From contig DBIW01000036.1 in NCBI GenBank assembly GCA_002296965.1, positions 63,085 to 127,084 of the forward strand: a DNA stretch of 64,000 nucleotides. Reading direction: 5' to 3'. Source of the stretch: Treponema sp. UBA792 (GTDB lineage: Bacteria > Spirochaetota > Spirochaetia > Treponematales > Treponemataceae). Position numbers and translations under genes: made by a program. This document shows, piece after piece, positions 43,301 through 51,617 of this stretch (its first letter is position 1; each line of letters starts with the position of its first letter). The notes beneath the pieces were generated by a model that had not been told where the DNA came from, ran no database searches, and saw nothing but the letters and a program-made list of their open reading frames with translations.

Positions 43301-44889
43301 AGTTCAACGCCGTGTCCGCCGAGGCGCAGAAACTCAGCCGGGAGCTTGACGTGAGGCTTGGGGAGGCGGCGTTCAGGGCGGGCGGCTCATGGCCGTATTT
43401 TGACACCGGAAAAATCAACAGGGACAACACTGGCTATCTTTTCTACCGTCCTGTAGTGTTCAGGCAGGGGACGGACGGGAGCTATGTCCATGCGGTCGTG
43501 TTCGTGGAGATTTCGACCGGGCTTCTGGTGGAGGCCGTGCGGAAGGGACAGCTGAGAATAATCATGACGGGAACTCTTGTGGCGCTTGCCGCGGTTCTTG
43601 TGGGCGCCGCCGGAGCGTTCTCGGCCGCATCCCGTATCGTCAATCCGATCAGGAACATAGAGGAGCAGCTCCACGTGATTGAGCGCACAAAGGACAAGGA
43701 GAAGCTTAAGGACAGCATGATAAGCGCCGTGACGGACGATGAGATAGGTCATCTTGCCGATGTCGTCAATGAGCTTACACGGGAACTGGCCAGAGCCGCG
43801 GAGAACGAGCGGCTTCTGATGGACGGAAAAGTTGTCCAGCAGGCGTTCCTTCCGCTTGATACGACCCAGTCCGGAATAAAGCAGACGACCGCAAGATTCG
43901 ATGACGGCCAGATAGAGTGCTTCGGGTATTATGAGGGCGCGTCCGGCGTGTCCGGCGACTATTTTGACTGGCGCAAGCTTGACTCGAGATGGTACGGAAT
44001 AATCAAATGCGACGCGTCGGGGCATGGTGTTCCTGCCGCCATAATAATGACTGTCGTGGCGGTTCTTTTCAGGCGGTATTTCCGCAGCTGGTCATACGAG
44101 CGCAACGGGGTCGCGATAAATTCCCTTGTCGTCCAGATAAATGACTTCATCGCTACCCTCGGTGTCAGGGGAAAATTCGCCGCGATGATTGTATGTCTGC
44201 TGGACTCAAGGACAGGCGAGCTTTATATGTGCAATGCCGGAGACAATATCGTCCATATATATGACAGGAGCGCCGGAAAGCTCAGGACCGTCGGACTTTC
44301 TCCTGTTCCTGTGGTGGGCCCGTTCCTTTCGGCCGAGATTGAGCCTTCAGGCGGCTACCGTGTGGAGAAAACCGTTCTTGGCCACGGCGACTGCATTTTC
44401 CTGTACACGGACGGAATCGAGGAGTCGGTCAGAAAAATCAGGGATGCCGACGGACGGACTATAAAGACGGATGACGGGTATTTCCGTGAGAAGTCGGAGC
44501 AGCTCGGGCAGGCGAACCTGCGTGCGGTGATAGAGGCGGTGATGGACAGAAGGGCGTTCATTCTGAGAAAGGACAGGGCTGACGGCGGAGCTGAGTGCCT
44601 GGAATTTGATTTTTCGAATTGCGGAGGAACTGTCGGGGATGCCGTTATAGCTCTGGCCGCCGTAGAGAAGGTGTTCAGGATGCACAGCGGTCATTCATCG
44701 GGAAGCGGAGATAAAATCCGCGTGGACAGAAAGATAGATCTGTTCCTGAGGAAATGCTTCAAGGGTTACGGCGCTTGCTGCCGTCCCGCAGGCGATGTTC
44801 CGGATTCGCCGAACTATATCTATTACAGCGGAACGGCGGAGGATGAGCAGCTTGATGACCTGACCCTCCTTGCCGTCAGGCTGTCATGA
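40360..44889 (+). CDS. giant membrane SpoIIE-type phosphatase with extracytoplasmic propeller and Fn3-like domains
   Basis: A 1509-residue protein with a signal peptide. About residues 25-400 resemble a beta-propeller of the sialidase type, with repeats of S.DG.W.. and W.E..G. About 400-625 contain two Fn3-like domains (SWSWTQDPG, SWNPSPDGDTAGYFYSLE) and an IPT-like domain follows. There are membrane helices near residues 755 and 815, a sensor region, another helix near 1075, and a HAMP domain (NPIRNIEEQLHVIERTKDK). The C-terminal PP2C/SpoIIE domain has the metal ligands in SGVSGDYFDW and KCDASGHGVPAAI. I use ATG 40360; the upstream TTG at 40345 seems less likely. Confidence 0.9.
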   Translation: MNKKISTLLFVCAVLCGTVRAASFYWEPPYAAVPGNAEFPRTVRTSDGSSWLFWQETGDGGIWISGRRYFSPDEYADFPHIAGPFMYSGGIPDIFSAAASPDGTVAVAVLSAADEVTVVSSERSCGFVPRVLKISGSPVAPRIYAQSDGRFRLFVSVNNGGIFSIRYALSPDGQKWTGFADFAPAGRMRNPFVPFLVPSENGDAVAFQAQTVTAEGRLSYQIFCTFSGPSGNWSEPLLLTSGRFSAGGAETDLSLTQNQRPYLVNSGGRMLMVWENSGGSVSGSSLWCAEVTGSGLRADTVERISSGGDASGAAVFVCGGREYAVWSEGGGEESVNAMELASGNSLEIPSVPGRNRFASPVVTDIDGREILSFVWQNSSGGKNSIIMTSPDVSAQPPQVRAVSYKEGIPSGEGKAEFEISFSDDASGTAGYSWSWTQDPGVSAPERLMAFSDRRRLVLKAGSDGKWFLSVRTADYAGNWSEPAAAVYELDTVPPSPPEICEPDADIRGFLSSNSFSMSWNPSPDGDTAGYFYSLEHIGKIPSGIMGGPDDEAWTADAISARYSGKASRMRVSGKDSFTAACATAEFRNRRNGVYAFAVAAVDMAGNIGMPSVRIVVLNKFVPFTAIYAAREIRRPGTEAELEISGEGFLSGGHVESIFFTGDLSGYRAMTLADGFSVESDTRITGVRTGALLDSGTYRVGIVHSGRGTYISAPLLEAGQNGTVKITAPYRFGRKYVFAERRVGTAVKFPAAASMICAAAVLAVLAVSAAVSFARRRADFSAARNSLAAGIISERRSGMGGRRSKLRNKLIFQTMILVGMTAVIVSWMIGTVFTVTQEKTLAAGLQSKINVLMDSICLSVRNFLPSGNILELSLLTQQADAMDEVMDITITARKMGYVPGDEDADLGYIWASGRPELQNLISEYGYGRRKLDDGATAEILGSMSVLESHLEMTEKEASARIGSLTERARALARSSGEGAVREFNAVSAEAQKLSRELDVRLGEAAFRAGGSWPYFDTGKINRDNTGYLFYRPVVFRQGTDGSYVHAVVFVEISTGLLVEAVRKGQLRIIMTGTLVALAAVLVGAAGAFSAASRIVNPIRNIEEQLHVIERTKDKEKLKDSMISAVTDDEIGHLADVVNELTRELARAAENERLLMDGKVVQQAFLPLDTTQSGIKQTTARFDDGQIECFGYYEGASGVSGDYFDWRKLDSRWYGIIKCDASGHGVPAAIIMTVVAVLFRRYFRSWSYERNGVAINSLVVQINDFIATLGVRGKFAAMIVCLLDSRTGELYMCNAGDNIVHIYDRSAGKLRTVGLSPVPVVGPFLSAEIEPSGGYRVEKTVLGHGDCIFLYTDGIEESVRKIRDADGRTIKTDDGYFREKSEQLGQANLRAVIEAVMDRRAFILRKDRADGGAECLEFDFSNCGGTVGDAVIALAAVEKVFRMHSGHSSGSGDKIRVDRKIDLFLRKCFKGYGACCRPAGDVPDSPNYIYYSGTAEDEQLDDLTLLAVRLS

Positions 44890-44891
44890 TA

Positions 44892-44920
44892 TGGACTTCT
44901 GGTGTTTCCTGAATTATATT
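44892..44920 (+). promoter_or_regulatory. probable promoter for the 108-residue protein
   Basis: TGGACT at 44892-44897 and TATATT at 44915-44920 are 17 bases apart. The ATG is 32 bases downstream and has GAGGAGG before it. Confidence 0.5.
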
Positions 44921-44952
44921 AGATGATGAACTGATAATCTGAGGAGGAAAAT

Positions 44953-45279
44953 ATGGATATTGACCGGAAACTTAGGGATATGCTTGAGAAGGGAGCTAAG
45001 GCGTCAAAGGCCGCATTCGAGAAGGCCGGAGATGCTGTTCAGGAATTCAGCGACAAGAGCGTTGTCCGGCTGGAGCGCAGGCAGCTTGAGAACCGCAGGG
45101 ACACAAAATACACCGAGCTTGGCAGAGCCGTCGCCGCCTCCTTTATGGAGAAGGGACAGAATGTGTTCAAGTCTGACACGCAGGAAGGGCAGGCGTTCAT
45201 GCAGGAGATACTTCCCCTGCTTGACGAGATTGCCGGTCTTGACCGTGCGATAAGCGGGAAGGACACCCGGCAGGAATAG
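44953..45279 (+). CDS. small coiled-coil protein, unknown function
   Basis: A 108-residue helical protein, MDIDRKLRDMLEKGAKASKA at the start, with no signal peptide, membrane helix or Cys. GAGGAGG precedes the ATG, showing that it is translated. A hairpin (GGCAGG/CCTGCC, 45269-45285) covers its stop codon and marks the convergent end with the OmpA gene. I cannot name a family. Confidence 0.75.
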   Translation: MDIDRKLRDMLEKGAKASKAAFEKAGDAVQEFSDKSVVRLERRQLENRRDTKYTELGRAVAASFMEKGQNVFKSDTQEGQAFMQEILPLLDEIAGLDRAISGKDTRQE

Positions 45280-45285
45280 CCTGCC
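45269..45285. terminator. hairpin between convergent genes, weak terminator candidate
   Basis: GGCAGG (45269-45274) pairs with CCTGCC (45280-45285) over a 5-base loop. It includes the stop codon of the plus-strand gene. There is no T-run on either side, so intrinsic termination is doubtful. Confidence 0.3.
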
Positions 45286-45287
45286 TG

Positions 45288-46592
45288 TCATTCAAGGATT
45301 GTTATCTCCACGCGCCTGTTCGCCGCTTTTCCGCCAGCTGTTGCGTTGTCGGCGACGGGCCTGTGGCTTCCGCTTCCGTGGCAGATGAATTTGCCCTCCG
45401 GGATTCCGCGTGCGGCGAGGCTTCTTGCCGTAGCCTTTGCCCTTTCGAGCGACAGCCTCATCTCTCCCTTCTCGTTGCCTGTGGCGGCGGTATGGCCCTC
45501 CACCAGAAACATGGATTCAGGAGCCTCCATCAGTATGGAGGCAATCAGATCCAGCCTCTCATCCTCTCCGGGCAGAAGCTCGGCGCTGTCCGCCTTGAAT
45601 TTCAGGTCGCTCATTGTCAGCCTGATTCCGGATTCGGTCTCGTCCACCTTTATTTCCGGCTTAGTGCCGTCCGCCTTTCCGTCCGGTCTGCCGGTTTCGG
45701 ATTTGCCTTCCGCTGATTTCCGTCCCGCGGTTTCCGTTTCGTTTTTTCCGGCCGGTTCCGCCGCCGCAACCGCGCCTGCCCTGCTGATCGCGGGAATGAG
45801 CCTGCTTCTGTCGGTCGCCGGTGGATATTCCGTGAAAAGCGAGATTGTTCCCCTGTAGGTGATCTGCCTGCCTCCGCTGTAGAAGAATGTCTCGTCCACC
45901 GTGTCGCGCACGACCGCCGCATTTCCCGTCCTTCTGCTGACGTACATTGTCGCATTGTGGGAGCCGCTTGCCTTGGTGAGTTCCGGATCCCCTCCGAAGT
46001 CGATGTATGAGATTCCGTATCTGGTAGCCCATTTCGCCCTCAGAACGAGCATCTCCTCTCCGTTGAACAGCTCGTTTCCGATGTATGTGTATTCTATATA
46101 CATCGGAATTCTGGTGAATCTGCCGTCTCCCAGCGGATCCACCGTCCGCTCAGCCTTTGACTGCCATCTGTCTCCGGGGCTTATGGCTTTTTCCGTGAAG
46201 GCCGGAAAGCTTCTGAAGGTCGGATAGCCGTGATCCTCCGTCATGACAAGGTTTCCGTCGGGGCTTATCCTGAACGCGGCCGGAACAGCCTCGTGTATGG
46301 AATCCCCGACTTTTCCGGAGTTCCGCCTTGTGTCCTGCGAGACATAGAAATTCCCTGTGTAGAAACGGTCTCCGCCCGTCCGTCCGTCGGGGCTCTCCGC
46401 CGGCGTTATGAATGAGCGGATCTCCCTGTTCACAAGTCCGGTGTATTTTCCGTTGTCATAGCGGCGCAGATCCGACCGCTCCACGAGCATGTATGTTCCG
46501 GTTCCGCTGTATCTTATTCTTGCCGGCTCATCGGCCTTCGCCGTTGCCGCCAGCAGAATTGCGGCCAGAACCGCAGGCCTGCATCTTTTCAT
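45288..46592 (-). CDS. OmpA-family outer-membrane/peptidoglycan-linking protein
   Basis: Minus strand, 434 residues. Signal peptide (about 1-20, AVLAAILLAATAKADE). The N-terminal 260 residues form a beta-rich domain with YMLVERSDLRRYDNGKYTG and are not an OmpA barrel. A Lys/Glu/Gly-rich linker (about 270-310) follows. The C-terminal OmpA domain (about 325-434) has FLVEGHTAATGNEKGEMRLS, RAKATARSLAARGIPEG and the end motif AANRRVEITILE, which binds peptidoglycan. It lies five bases after the tRNA-binding-domain gene. Confidence 0.9.
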   Translation of the reverse strand: MKRCRPAVLAAILLAATAKADEPARIRYSGTGTYMLVERSDLRRYDNGKYTGLVNREIRSFITPAESPDGRTGGDRFYTGNFYVSQDTRRNSGKVGDSIHEAVPAAFRISPDGNLVMTEDHGYPTFRSFPAFTEKAISPGDRWQSKAERTVDPLGDGRFTRIPMYIEYTYIGNELFNGEEMLVLRAKWATRYGISYIDFGGDPELTKASGSHNATMYVSRRTGNAAVVRDTVDETFFYSGGRQITYRGTISLFTEYPPATDRSRLIPAISRAGAVAAAEPAGKNETETAGRKSAEGKSETGRPDGKADGTKPEIKVDETESGIRLTMSDLKFKADSAELLPGEDERLDLIASILMEAPESMFLVEGHTAATGNEKGEMRLSLERAKATARSLAARGIPEGKFICHGSGSHRPVADNATAGGKAANRRVEITILE

Positions 46593-46597
46593 AGGTG

Positions 46598-47131
46598 TCA
46601 GCCTACGTTTCCGTTTTTATATACTGATGCGGTCAGATATTTTCCGTCCGCCGTAAGCCGCTTTCCGTCAATCTCCACGAATCCGTCTCTTGTGCGGAGC
46701 GGCATTTCAAAGAATTTGTCCGGCTTCACGTAGCAGAGCTTCTCCTCCGGCGCTGAGAATCCCTCCGGCTCAAGGACCGTGCCCGGCTCGAACTGGGGCG
46801 CGAACAGGACCTCGCAGGTCTCATGATCTTCCGGCGTGTCGGGATCGGATGCCGCGAGGAGCATTCCGTTGCTTCTGACTCCGCGGAAATTCGCCGGCTT
46901 CAGGTTGTATACCAGGACGATGTTCTTTCCGAGCAGCTCCTCCGGCCTGTAGAACGGGACTATGGAGCTGACAATCTGTCTCGGCTCCTCTCCGTCTCCG
47001 GTGTCGAGGGTGAGTATGTACAGAAGCGAGCCGCCCGGATGCTGCTCCACCTTTATGATTTTAGAGACCTTAAGTATGACCTTCCTGCTGAATCTCTCCG
47101 CCACCGGCATCATGCCGCTGTCCTCTTCCAT
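46598..47131 (-). CDS. stand-alone tRNA-binding OB-fold protein (MetG C-terminal/Arc1p type)
   Basis: Minus strand, 177 residues. The OB-fold core reads LKVSKIIKVEQHPGGSLLYI, LDTGDGEEPRQIVSSIVPFY, then GKNIVLVYNLKPANFRGVRS and NGMLLAASD. This is the tRNA-binding domain found at the end of bacterial methionyl-tRNA synthetases and free as Trbp111 or CsaA. Here it is a separate gene. GGAGGAAACC precedes the ATG. It may help aminoacylation in trans, if the cognate MetG lacks this domain. The C-terminal 70 residues contain a further unassigned extension. Confidence 0.85.
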   Translation of the reverse strand: MEEDSGMMPVAERFSRKVILKVSKIIKVEQHPGGSLLYILTLDTGDGEEPRQIVSSIVPFYRPEELLGKNIVLVYNLKPANFRGVRSNGMLLAASDPDTPEDHETCEVLFAPQFEPGTVLEPEGFSAPEEKLCYVKPDKFFEMPLRTRDGFVEIDGKRLTADGKYLTASVYKNGNVG

Positions 47132-47265
47132 GGTTTCCTCCGTCAGATATATAAAGATGGAACAGAGGTTACCACAGATCAGGATCTTTGTAAATTTGAC
47201 CGCACCCGCAATATTTTCCTAAACTCCCTTGTCCGTAACCCGATATTCATTATAAGAGGTGAAAA

Positions 47266-48063
47266 ATGATTCGTGGCTGGTACATAGGCGCAAGCGGAAT
47301 GAGTGCGCAGCAGAACAGGCTTGACGCGATCTCCAACAATCTTGCGAATGTTGATACTGCGGGATACAAGCGTGACGTGACGGCAAGCAAGTCTTTTCCG
47401 GAGCTTCTGCTGCGGCGTACATCCGCGGACGGAGTGTACCACATTCCGGACGGTTCCGCTGATGCGGCGCCGGTGATAGGAAAGCTGGGGCTCGGCGTCG
47501 AGACGAACGAGAATTTCACCGATTTTTCACAGGGTTCGTTCAAGATTACAAACACTAAGACCGATGTCGCTTTTTCCGGAAAGGGATTCTATGCGGTGCA
47601 GACGCCGGAAGGCGAGCGCTACACGAGGAACGGAAATTTCCATATAGGCAAGGAAGGGATTCTTGAGACCAAGGAAGGCTATCCTGTGCTAGGCGAGGAC
47701 GGAATCATAACCCTTGAGAACGACCGCTTCATAGTAAACGAGGACGGAATCCTCTTCTCGGAGGATGACATGGGAGAGATAGCCAGATTCAAGGTTGTCC
47801 GTTTTGACAACGAGCGCTATCTGAAGAAGATGGGCGGCAGCATGTATTCAAGCAACGGCATATCCGGCCCGGCCCACATCGCCGAGGGAGCGGAACGCCC
47901 AAAATTCATGCAGGGCTATACGGAGACTTCCAATGTGAACGTCGTGAACGAGATGGTCCAGATGATTGAGGTGAACCGCGCGTATGAGGCGAACCAGAAG
48001 ACAATCACAAGTCAGGATTCAATGATGGGCACGCTCTGGCAGAAAGTCGCCGTGATGAGCTGA
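47266..48063 (+). CDS. flgF: flagellar rod protein FlgF
   Basis: A 265-residue rod protein of the FlgF/FlgG family. It has the axial N-terminus MIRGWYIGASGMSAQQNRLDA followed by the rod/hook signature SNNLANVDTAGYK (about 24-36), and the C-terminal partner helix (TSNVNVVNEMVQMIEVNRAYEAN...). FlgF is the proximal rod element; in spirochaetes the flagella lie in the periplasm. GAGGTGAAAA precedes the ATG. flgG and a rod-binding gene follow. Confidence 0.93.
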   Translation: MIRGWYIGASGMSAQQNRLDAISNNLANVDTAGYKRDVTASKSFPELLLRRTSADGVYHIPDGSADAAPVIGKLGLGVETNENFTDFSQGSFKITNTKTDVAFSGKGFYAVQTPEGERYTRNGNFHIGKEGILETKEGYPVLGEDGIITLENDRFIVNEDGILFSEDDMGEIARFKVVRFDNERYLKKMGGSMYSSNGISGPAHIAEGAERPKFMQGYTETSNVNVVNEMVQMIEVNRAYEANQKTITSQDSMMGTLWQKVAVMS

Positions 48064-48097
48064 ATTTTATAGGAACAGGAATTCGGGAGCAAAGATT

Positions 48098-48892
48098 ATG
48101 GTAAGAAGCCTTTGGACGGCGGCCACCGGAATGAACGGCCAGCAGTCAAACATAGACGCGATTTCAAACAATCTGTCAAACGTGAACACGACCGGCTACA
48201 AGCAGCAGCGTGTCGAATTTGAGGATCTTGTCTATCAGGATCTCAAGCTTGCCGGAACTCCGGCCACGGAGGATACGGTCACTCCTGTCGGAATACAGCA
48301 GGGAAGCGGTGTGAAGGTCGCCGCCACCCAGCGCATAATGAACCAGGGCTCTCTCCAGAACACCGGAGTCGATACTGATGTCGCTATTGTGGGAGAGGGC
48401 TTCTTCCGTGTCCAGAAATATGACGGAAGCTACGCCTATACACGGGACGGCTCGTTCAAGGTGGACAGCAACGGCCAGCTTGTGAATTCCAACGGACTTC
48501 GCGTCATGCCGGAGATAATTCTTCCTGAGGGATATGACGTGTCAAGCCTCACCATAACCCAGTCCGGCGTCGTGTCGGTGAAAGTGAACGGCGGAAACGA
48601 TCCTGTGGAGGTCGGCCAGCTTGAGCTTTACCGTTTTCCGAATGCGGTCGGACTTCATGCGGAGGGCGACAACCTCTTCAAGGTGACGAATGCCAGCGGC
48701 GAGGCGATAGCGGGAATTCCCGGAAGCGAGGGAATGGGCGAGACCCGCCACAAATTTCTTGAGATGTCGAATGTTTCTGTCGTAAATGAGATGGTGCAGA
48801 TGATAGTCGCCCAGCGCGCATACGAATTCAACAGCAAGGCGATCCAGACATCTGACAATATGCTTTCAACAGCCGTCAACCTCAAGCGCTGA
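48098..48892 (+). CDS. flgG: flagellar distal rod protein FlgG
   Basis: A 264-residue protein with MVRSLWTAATGMNGQQSNID, then SNNLSNVNTTGYKQQRVEFE. This is the rod signature with Q/V-rich FEDLVYQDLKLAGT typical of FlgG. The C-terminus is SVVNEMVQMIVAQRAYEFNS. FlgG builds the long distal rod. GGGAGCAAAG is at a suitable distance before ATG 48098. Confidence 0.95.
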   Translation: MVRSLWTAATGMNGQQSNIDAISNNLSNVNTTGYKQQRVEFEDLVYQDLKLAGTPATEDTVTPVGIQQGSGVKVAATQRIMNQGSLQNTGVDTDVAIVGEGFFRVQKYDGSYAYTRDGSFKVDSNGQLVNSNGLRVMPEIILPEGYDVSSLTITQSGVVSVKVNGGNDPVEVGQLELYRFPNAVGLHAEGDNLFKVTNASGEAIAGIPGSEGMGETRHKFLEMSNVSVVNEMVQMIVAQRAYEFNSKAIQTSDNMLSTAVNLKR

Positions 48893-48914
48893 CGCATAGA
48901 TACGGGGGAATGAT

Positions 48915-49421
48915 ATGAATGTCGGTCAGGTCAGTACGGTGTCATCGCTTACGGCAGGAAAAGGCGCGCTCTCATCAGCCAGGATGAGCGGCGAGGAGGC
49001 CAGATTCTCTGAGCTGCTTGACAGGCTCAGGCCGGATGACGGAAAATCCAGTCTTTCGTCGTCACAGATCGCGCGGAGCGGCCGTCTGAACGGAGAATAC
49101 ACGACGGGATTTGCCGGGACATTCACATCCGCATCCGACACGGATTCTCTTCCCAGGGGAGCCGCTGCGAACCAGTCAGGATCCTCCGGCAGGGACACAA
49201 GAATCGACAGGACCAGCGAGCTTTATGAGAAGGCCATGGAGCTTGAGAACTATTTCGTGAAGCAGATGCTGTCCTCAATGAGGAAAACCGTCATGCGCAG
49301 CGGAGAGAGCGACTTCGCGCGCGATACATACGAGGACATGCTTTATGATGAGTATGCCGCGGAGATGACCAAGAACGCCGGATTCGGTCTTGCCGATCAG
49401 ATTTACATTCAACTTGCATAG
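48915..49421 (+). CDS. FlgJ-like rod-binding protein
   Basis: A 168-residue protein. The N-terminal 100 residues are Ser/Gly-rich and disordered-looking. The C-terminal half matches the rod-binding domain of FlgJ: ELENYFVKQMLSSMRKTV, then FARDTYEDMLYDEYAAEM. It lacks the muramidase domain of proteobacterial FlgJ, as is usual in spirochaetes. GGGGGAATGAT precedes the ATG. It should cap or guide rod growth through the periplasm. Confidence 0.88.
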   Translation: MNVGQVSTVSSLTAGKGALSSARMSGEEARFSELLDRLRPDDGKSSLSSSQIARSGRLNGEYTTGFAGTFTSASDTDSLPRGAAANQSGSSGRDTRIDRTSELYEKAMELENYFVKQMLSSMRKTVMRSGESDFARDTYEDMLYDEYAAEMTKNAGFGLADQIYIQLA

Positions 49422-49483
49422 ACGGCGGTTACTGCGTAGAATGGAGGGACACAACTAAATCATTGCATCGAGGTTCCTCATCT

Positions 49484-51550
49484 ATGAAAAAGAAGAATTC
49501 ACTTTATTTCAAGCTGTTCGTCATAGCAGCAATAACCGCCGCCGTCACAGCGGCCGGCGTCTCAGCCTCACTCAAGGGAATAATAAGCCGGGGAATGGCC
49601 CTGATAAAGGTCGAGGACATAAACCGCAGCGCCGCGCAGATGCGCGAGAAAATCAACGCGGAGCAGACGGATCTGAAATACAGGGTCTCCCTGATTCAGC
49701 ATGACATAAACTGGGACAACATAACTTCACCGTCAGCAATATCAGAAAGAATAAAGAACATACTCAGCGAATTCAGCCTTTATGCCGTCACCCTTGTTTC
49801 CAACGGCGGTGATGTGATCGCATATTCAGGACGCGGCGGTTCCGTCTCCGCGAATTCGGAGCGTGATATGTTCGCCTCGGCGGAATCCGGAAAAAACGAT
49901 GTGACCATAACAATCAAGAACAACAGAATTCTGCTTACGGCGGCCGGAAAGCTTCCTGTGGCCGGCGGTTCCGTCATAATCATCCAGAAAGACCTTACGT
50001 CGGACTCATGGCTCTCCGGCTATGCCGATATTGTCGGCTGCGACATGAGCCTCTTCGTCAATGACATACGCATGGTCACGACAATCAAGAATTCGGAGGG
50101 TAAGACAAGCGTCGGGACAAAGCTGACGGACCGCAATATCATAGACACTGTATATAAAAATGGCAGTGTCTATGAGGGACAGGCGCTGATAAACGGAACA
50201 AAATACGTGTCCGTATACAGTCCGCTTTCCAGCGTGGACGGAAACGCGATGCTCTTTCTTGGTATGAATATGGATTTGGTGAATGCGTCGATGACGCGCA
50301 TTTTCTCTCTGGCGCTTGTATGCTCGCTTTACACGATTTTCGAGATAGTCGTCATAATGATGATAGCCATCTCAAGGATAATGATGAAGCCTCTGAAAGG
50401 CGCGAACGCCGCGTTCGACAGTCTGAACGGAACCACGGGGCAGTCGGATCTGACGGTCCGTGTTGACGTGAGGAAAGAGGACGAGATAGGCCAGATGTGC
50501 TCCTCCGTGAACACGTTTGTGGAAACCCTGCAGGGACTGATGGCGGATGTCAATGCGGCCGGAGACTCGCTGGCGGAGATAGGCGAGAGCCTCGCGTCCA
50601 CATCGCAGCAGTCGGCCAGCGCCGTATCGCAGATTATGGCGAACATCAGCAGCGTCAAGAATCAGGTCACAAAACAGAACGAGGCGCTCACCGAGGTTCA
50701 GCGGATACTTGAAGTAAGCGCCGAGAGCGTCTCCTCGCTTGACAGCCTGATCGAGGGGCAGTCGTCGGCCATAGTCGAGTCCTCCGCCTCAATTGAGGAG
50801 ATGGTCGGAAATATAGCCTCCGTGTCGAATTCCGTCAGAAAGATGTCCGGTGAATTCAAGGAGCTGATGGACATAACAGGCTCCGCAAGCAGACGGCAGA
50901 ACGATGTGGCGGAGCAGATCAACAACATGGCGCGCCAGTCCCAGCATCTGTCCGACGCCAACAATGTCATTTCACAGATAGCGTCGCAGACCAATCTCCT
51001 TGCGATGAACGCCGCGATTGAGGCGGCCCATGCGGGCGAGGCCGGAAAGGGATTCTCCGTCGTCGCCGATGAGATAAGGAAGCTTGCCGAGGACTCCTCA
51101 AAGCAGTCCAAGTCCATAAAGAACGAGCTTGCAGGAATCAGCCGCGTAATCTCCGATGTCGTGGACGCGTCCGCGCTTTCGGTAAAGGAATTCGGTCTTA
51201 TCACCGCCAAGGTCGCATCTACGGACGGACTGGTTCAGGAGATTGACGGAGCCATGACGGAGCAGCATGAGGCCTCGCAGCAGGTTCTTGTCGCGCTGAA
51301 GGAGATAAATTCCGCCACGACCCAGGTCCAGACGACGGCAAAGGATATGGCCTCCGGAATAGACAAGGTCACCTCGTCCACTGACAATCTGGACATGATC
51401 GCGCGAACAGTCGAGGGAAGCATGGACGAGATGTCGGCCGGTGTCTCGGAGATAAATTCGTCCGCCCAGAATGTGTCCGACCTCGCGTCGGATTCCAGGG
51501 AGAACATCTCCACGCTGAAGAACGTGCTCGCAAAATTCAAGATAAAATAA
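49484..51550 (+). CDS. methyl-accepting chemotaxis protein
   Basis: A 688-residue receptor. It has an N-terminal membrane helix (about 8-26), a periplasmic sensor domain of about 240 residues with a Cache-like pattern, a second helix near residue 280 (LVCSLYTIFEIVVIMMIAIS), a HAMP domain, and a signalling domain with the hairpin tip ASQTNLLAMNAAIEAAHAGE (about 503-522), followed by GFSVVADEIRKLAEDS. The C-terminus has no receptor pentapeptide. ATG 49484 is preferred over a TTG at 49463, with GAGG upstream. It sits next to flagellar genes, though it need not be co-transcribed. Confidence 0.95.
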   Translation: MKKKNSLYFKLFVIAAITAAVTAAGVSASLKGIISRGMALIKVEDINRSAAQMREKINAEQTDLKYRVSLIQHDINWDNITSPSAISERIKNILSEFSLYAVTLVSNGGDVIAYSGRGGSVSANSERDMFASAESGKNDVTITIKNNRILLTAAGKLPVAGGSVIIIQKDLTSDSWLSGYADIVGCDMSLFVNDIRMVTTIKNSEGKTSVGTKLTDRNIIDTVYKNGSVYEGQALINGTKYVSVYSPLSSVDGNAMLFLGMNMDLVNASMTRIFSLALVCSLYTIFEIVVIMMIAISRIMMKPLKGANAAFDSLNGTTGQSDLTVRVDVRKEDEIGQMCSSVNTFVETLQGLMADVNAAGDSLAEIGESLASTSQQSASAVSQIMANISSVKNQVTKQNEALTEVQRILEVSAESVSSLDSLIEGQSSAIVESSASIEEMVGNIASVSNSVRKMSGEFKELMDITGSASRRQNDVAEQINNMARQSQHLSDANNVISQIASQTNLLAMNAAIEAAHAGEAGKGFSVVADEIRKLAEDSSKQSKSIKNELAGISRVISDVVDASALSVKEFGLITAKVASTDGLVQEIDGAMTEQHEASQQVLVALKEINSATTQVQTTAKDMASGIDKVTSSTDNLDMIARTVEGSMDEMSAGVSEINSSAQNVSDLASDSRENISTLKNVLAKFKIK

Positions 51551-51582
51551 AATCCTTCCATTCGCGGGACTGGCGGCGGTGA

Positions 51583-51611
51583 TTGCAGAATCACGGTCTT
51601 TGCTGTATGCT
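51583..51611 (+). promoter_or_regulatory. promoter of murC
   Basis: TTGCAG at 51583-51588 and TATGCT at 51606-51611 are 17 bases apart. ATG 51618 is six bases after the -10 box, with no ribosome site, so the transcript is predicted to be leaderless. Confidence 0.6.
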
Positions 51612-51617
51612 CTGACC

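Noticed and set aside
47166..47265. Flagellar sigma-28 promoter before flgF
   Set aside because: I looked for TAAA-N15-GCCGATAA and found only weak matches. No convincing sigma-70 box fits either, so no promoter is claimed.
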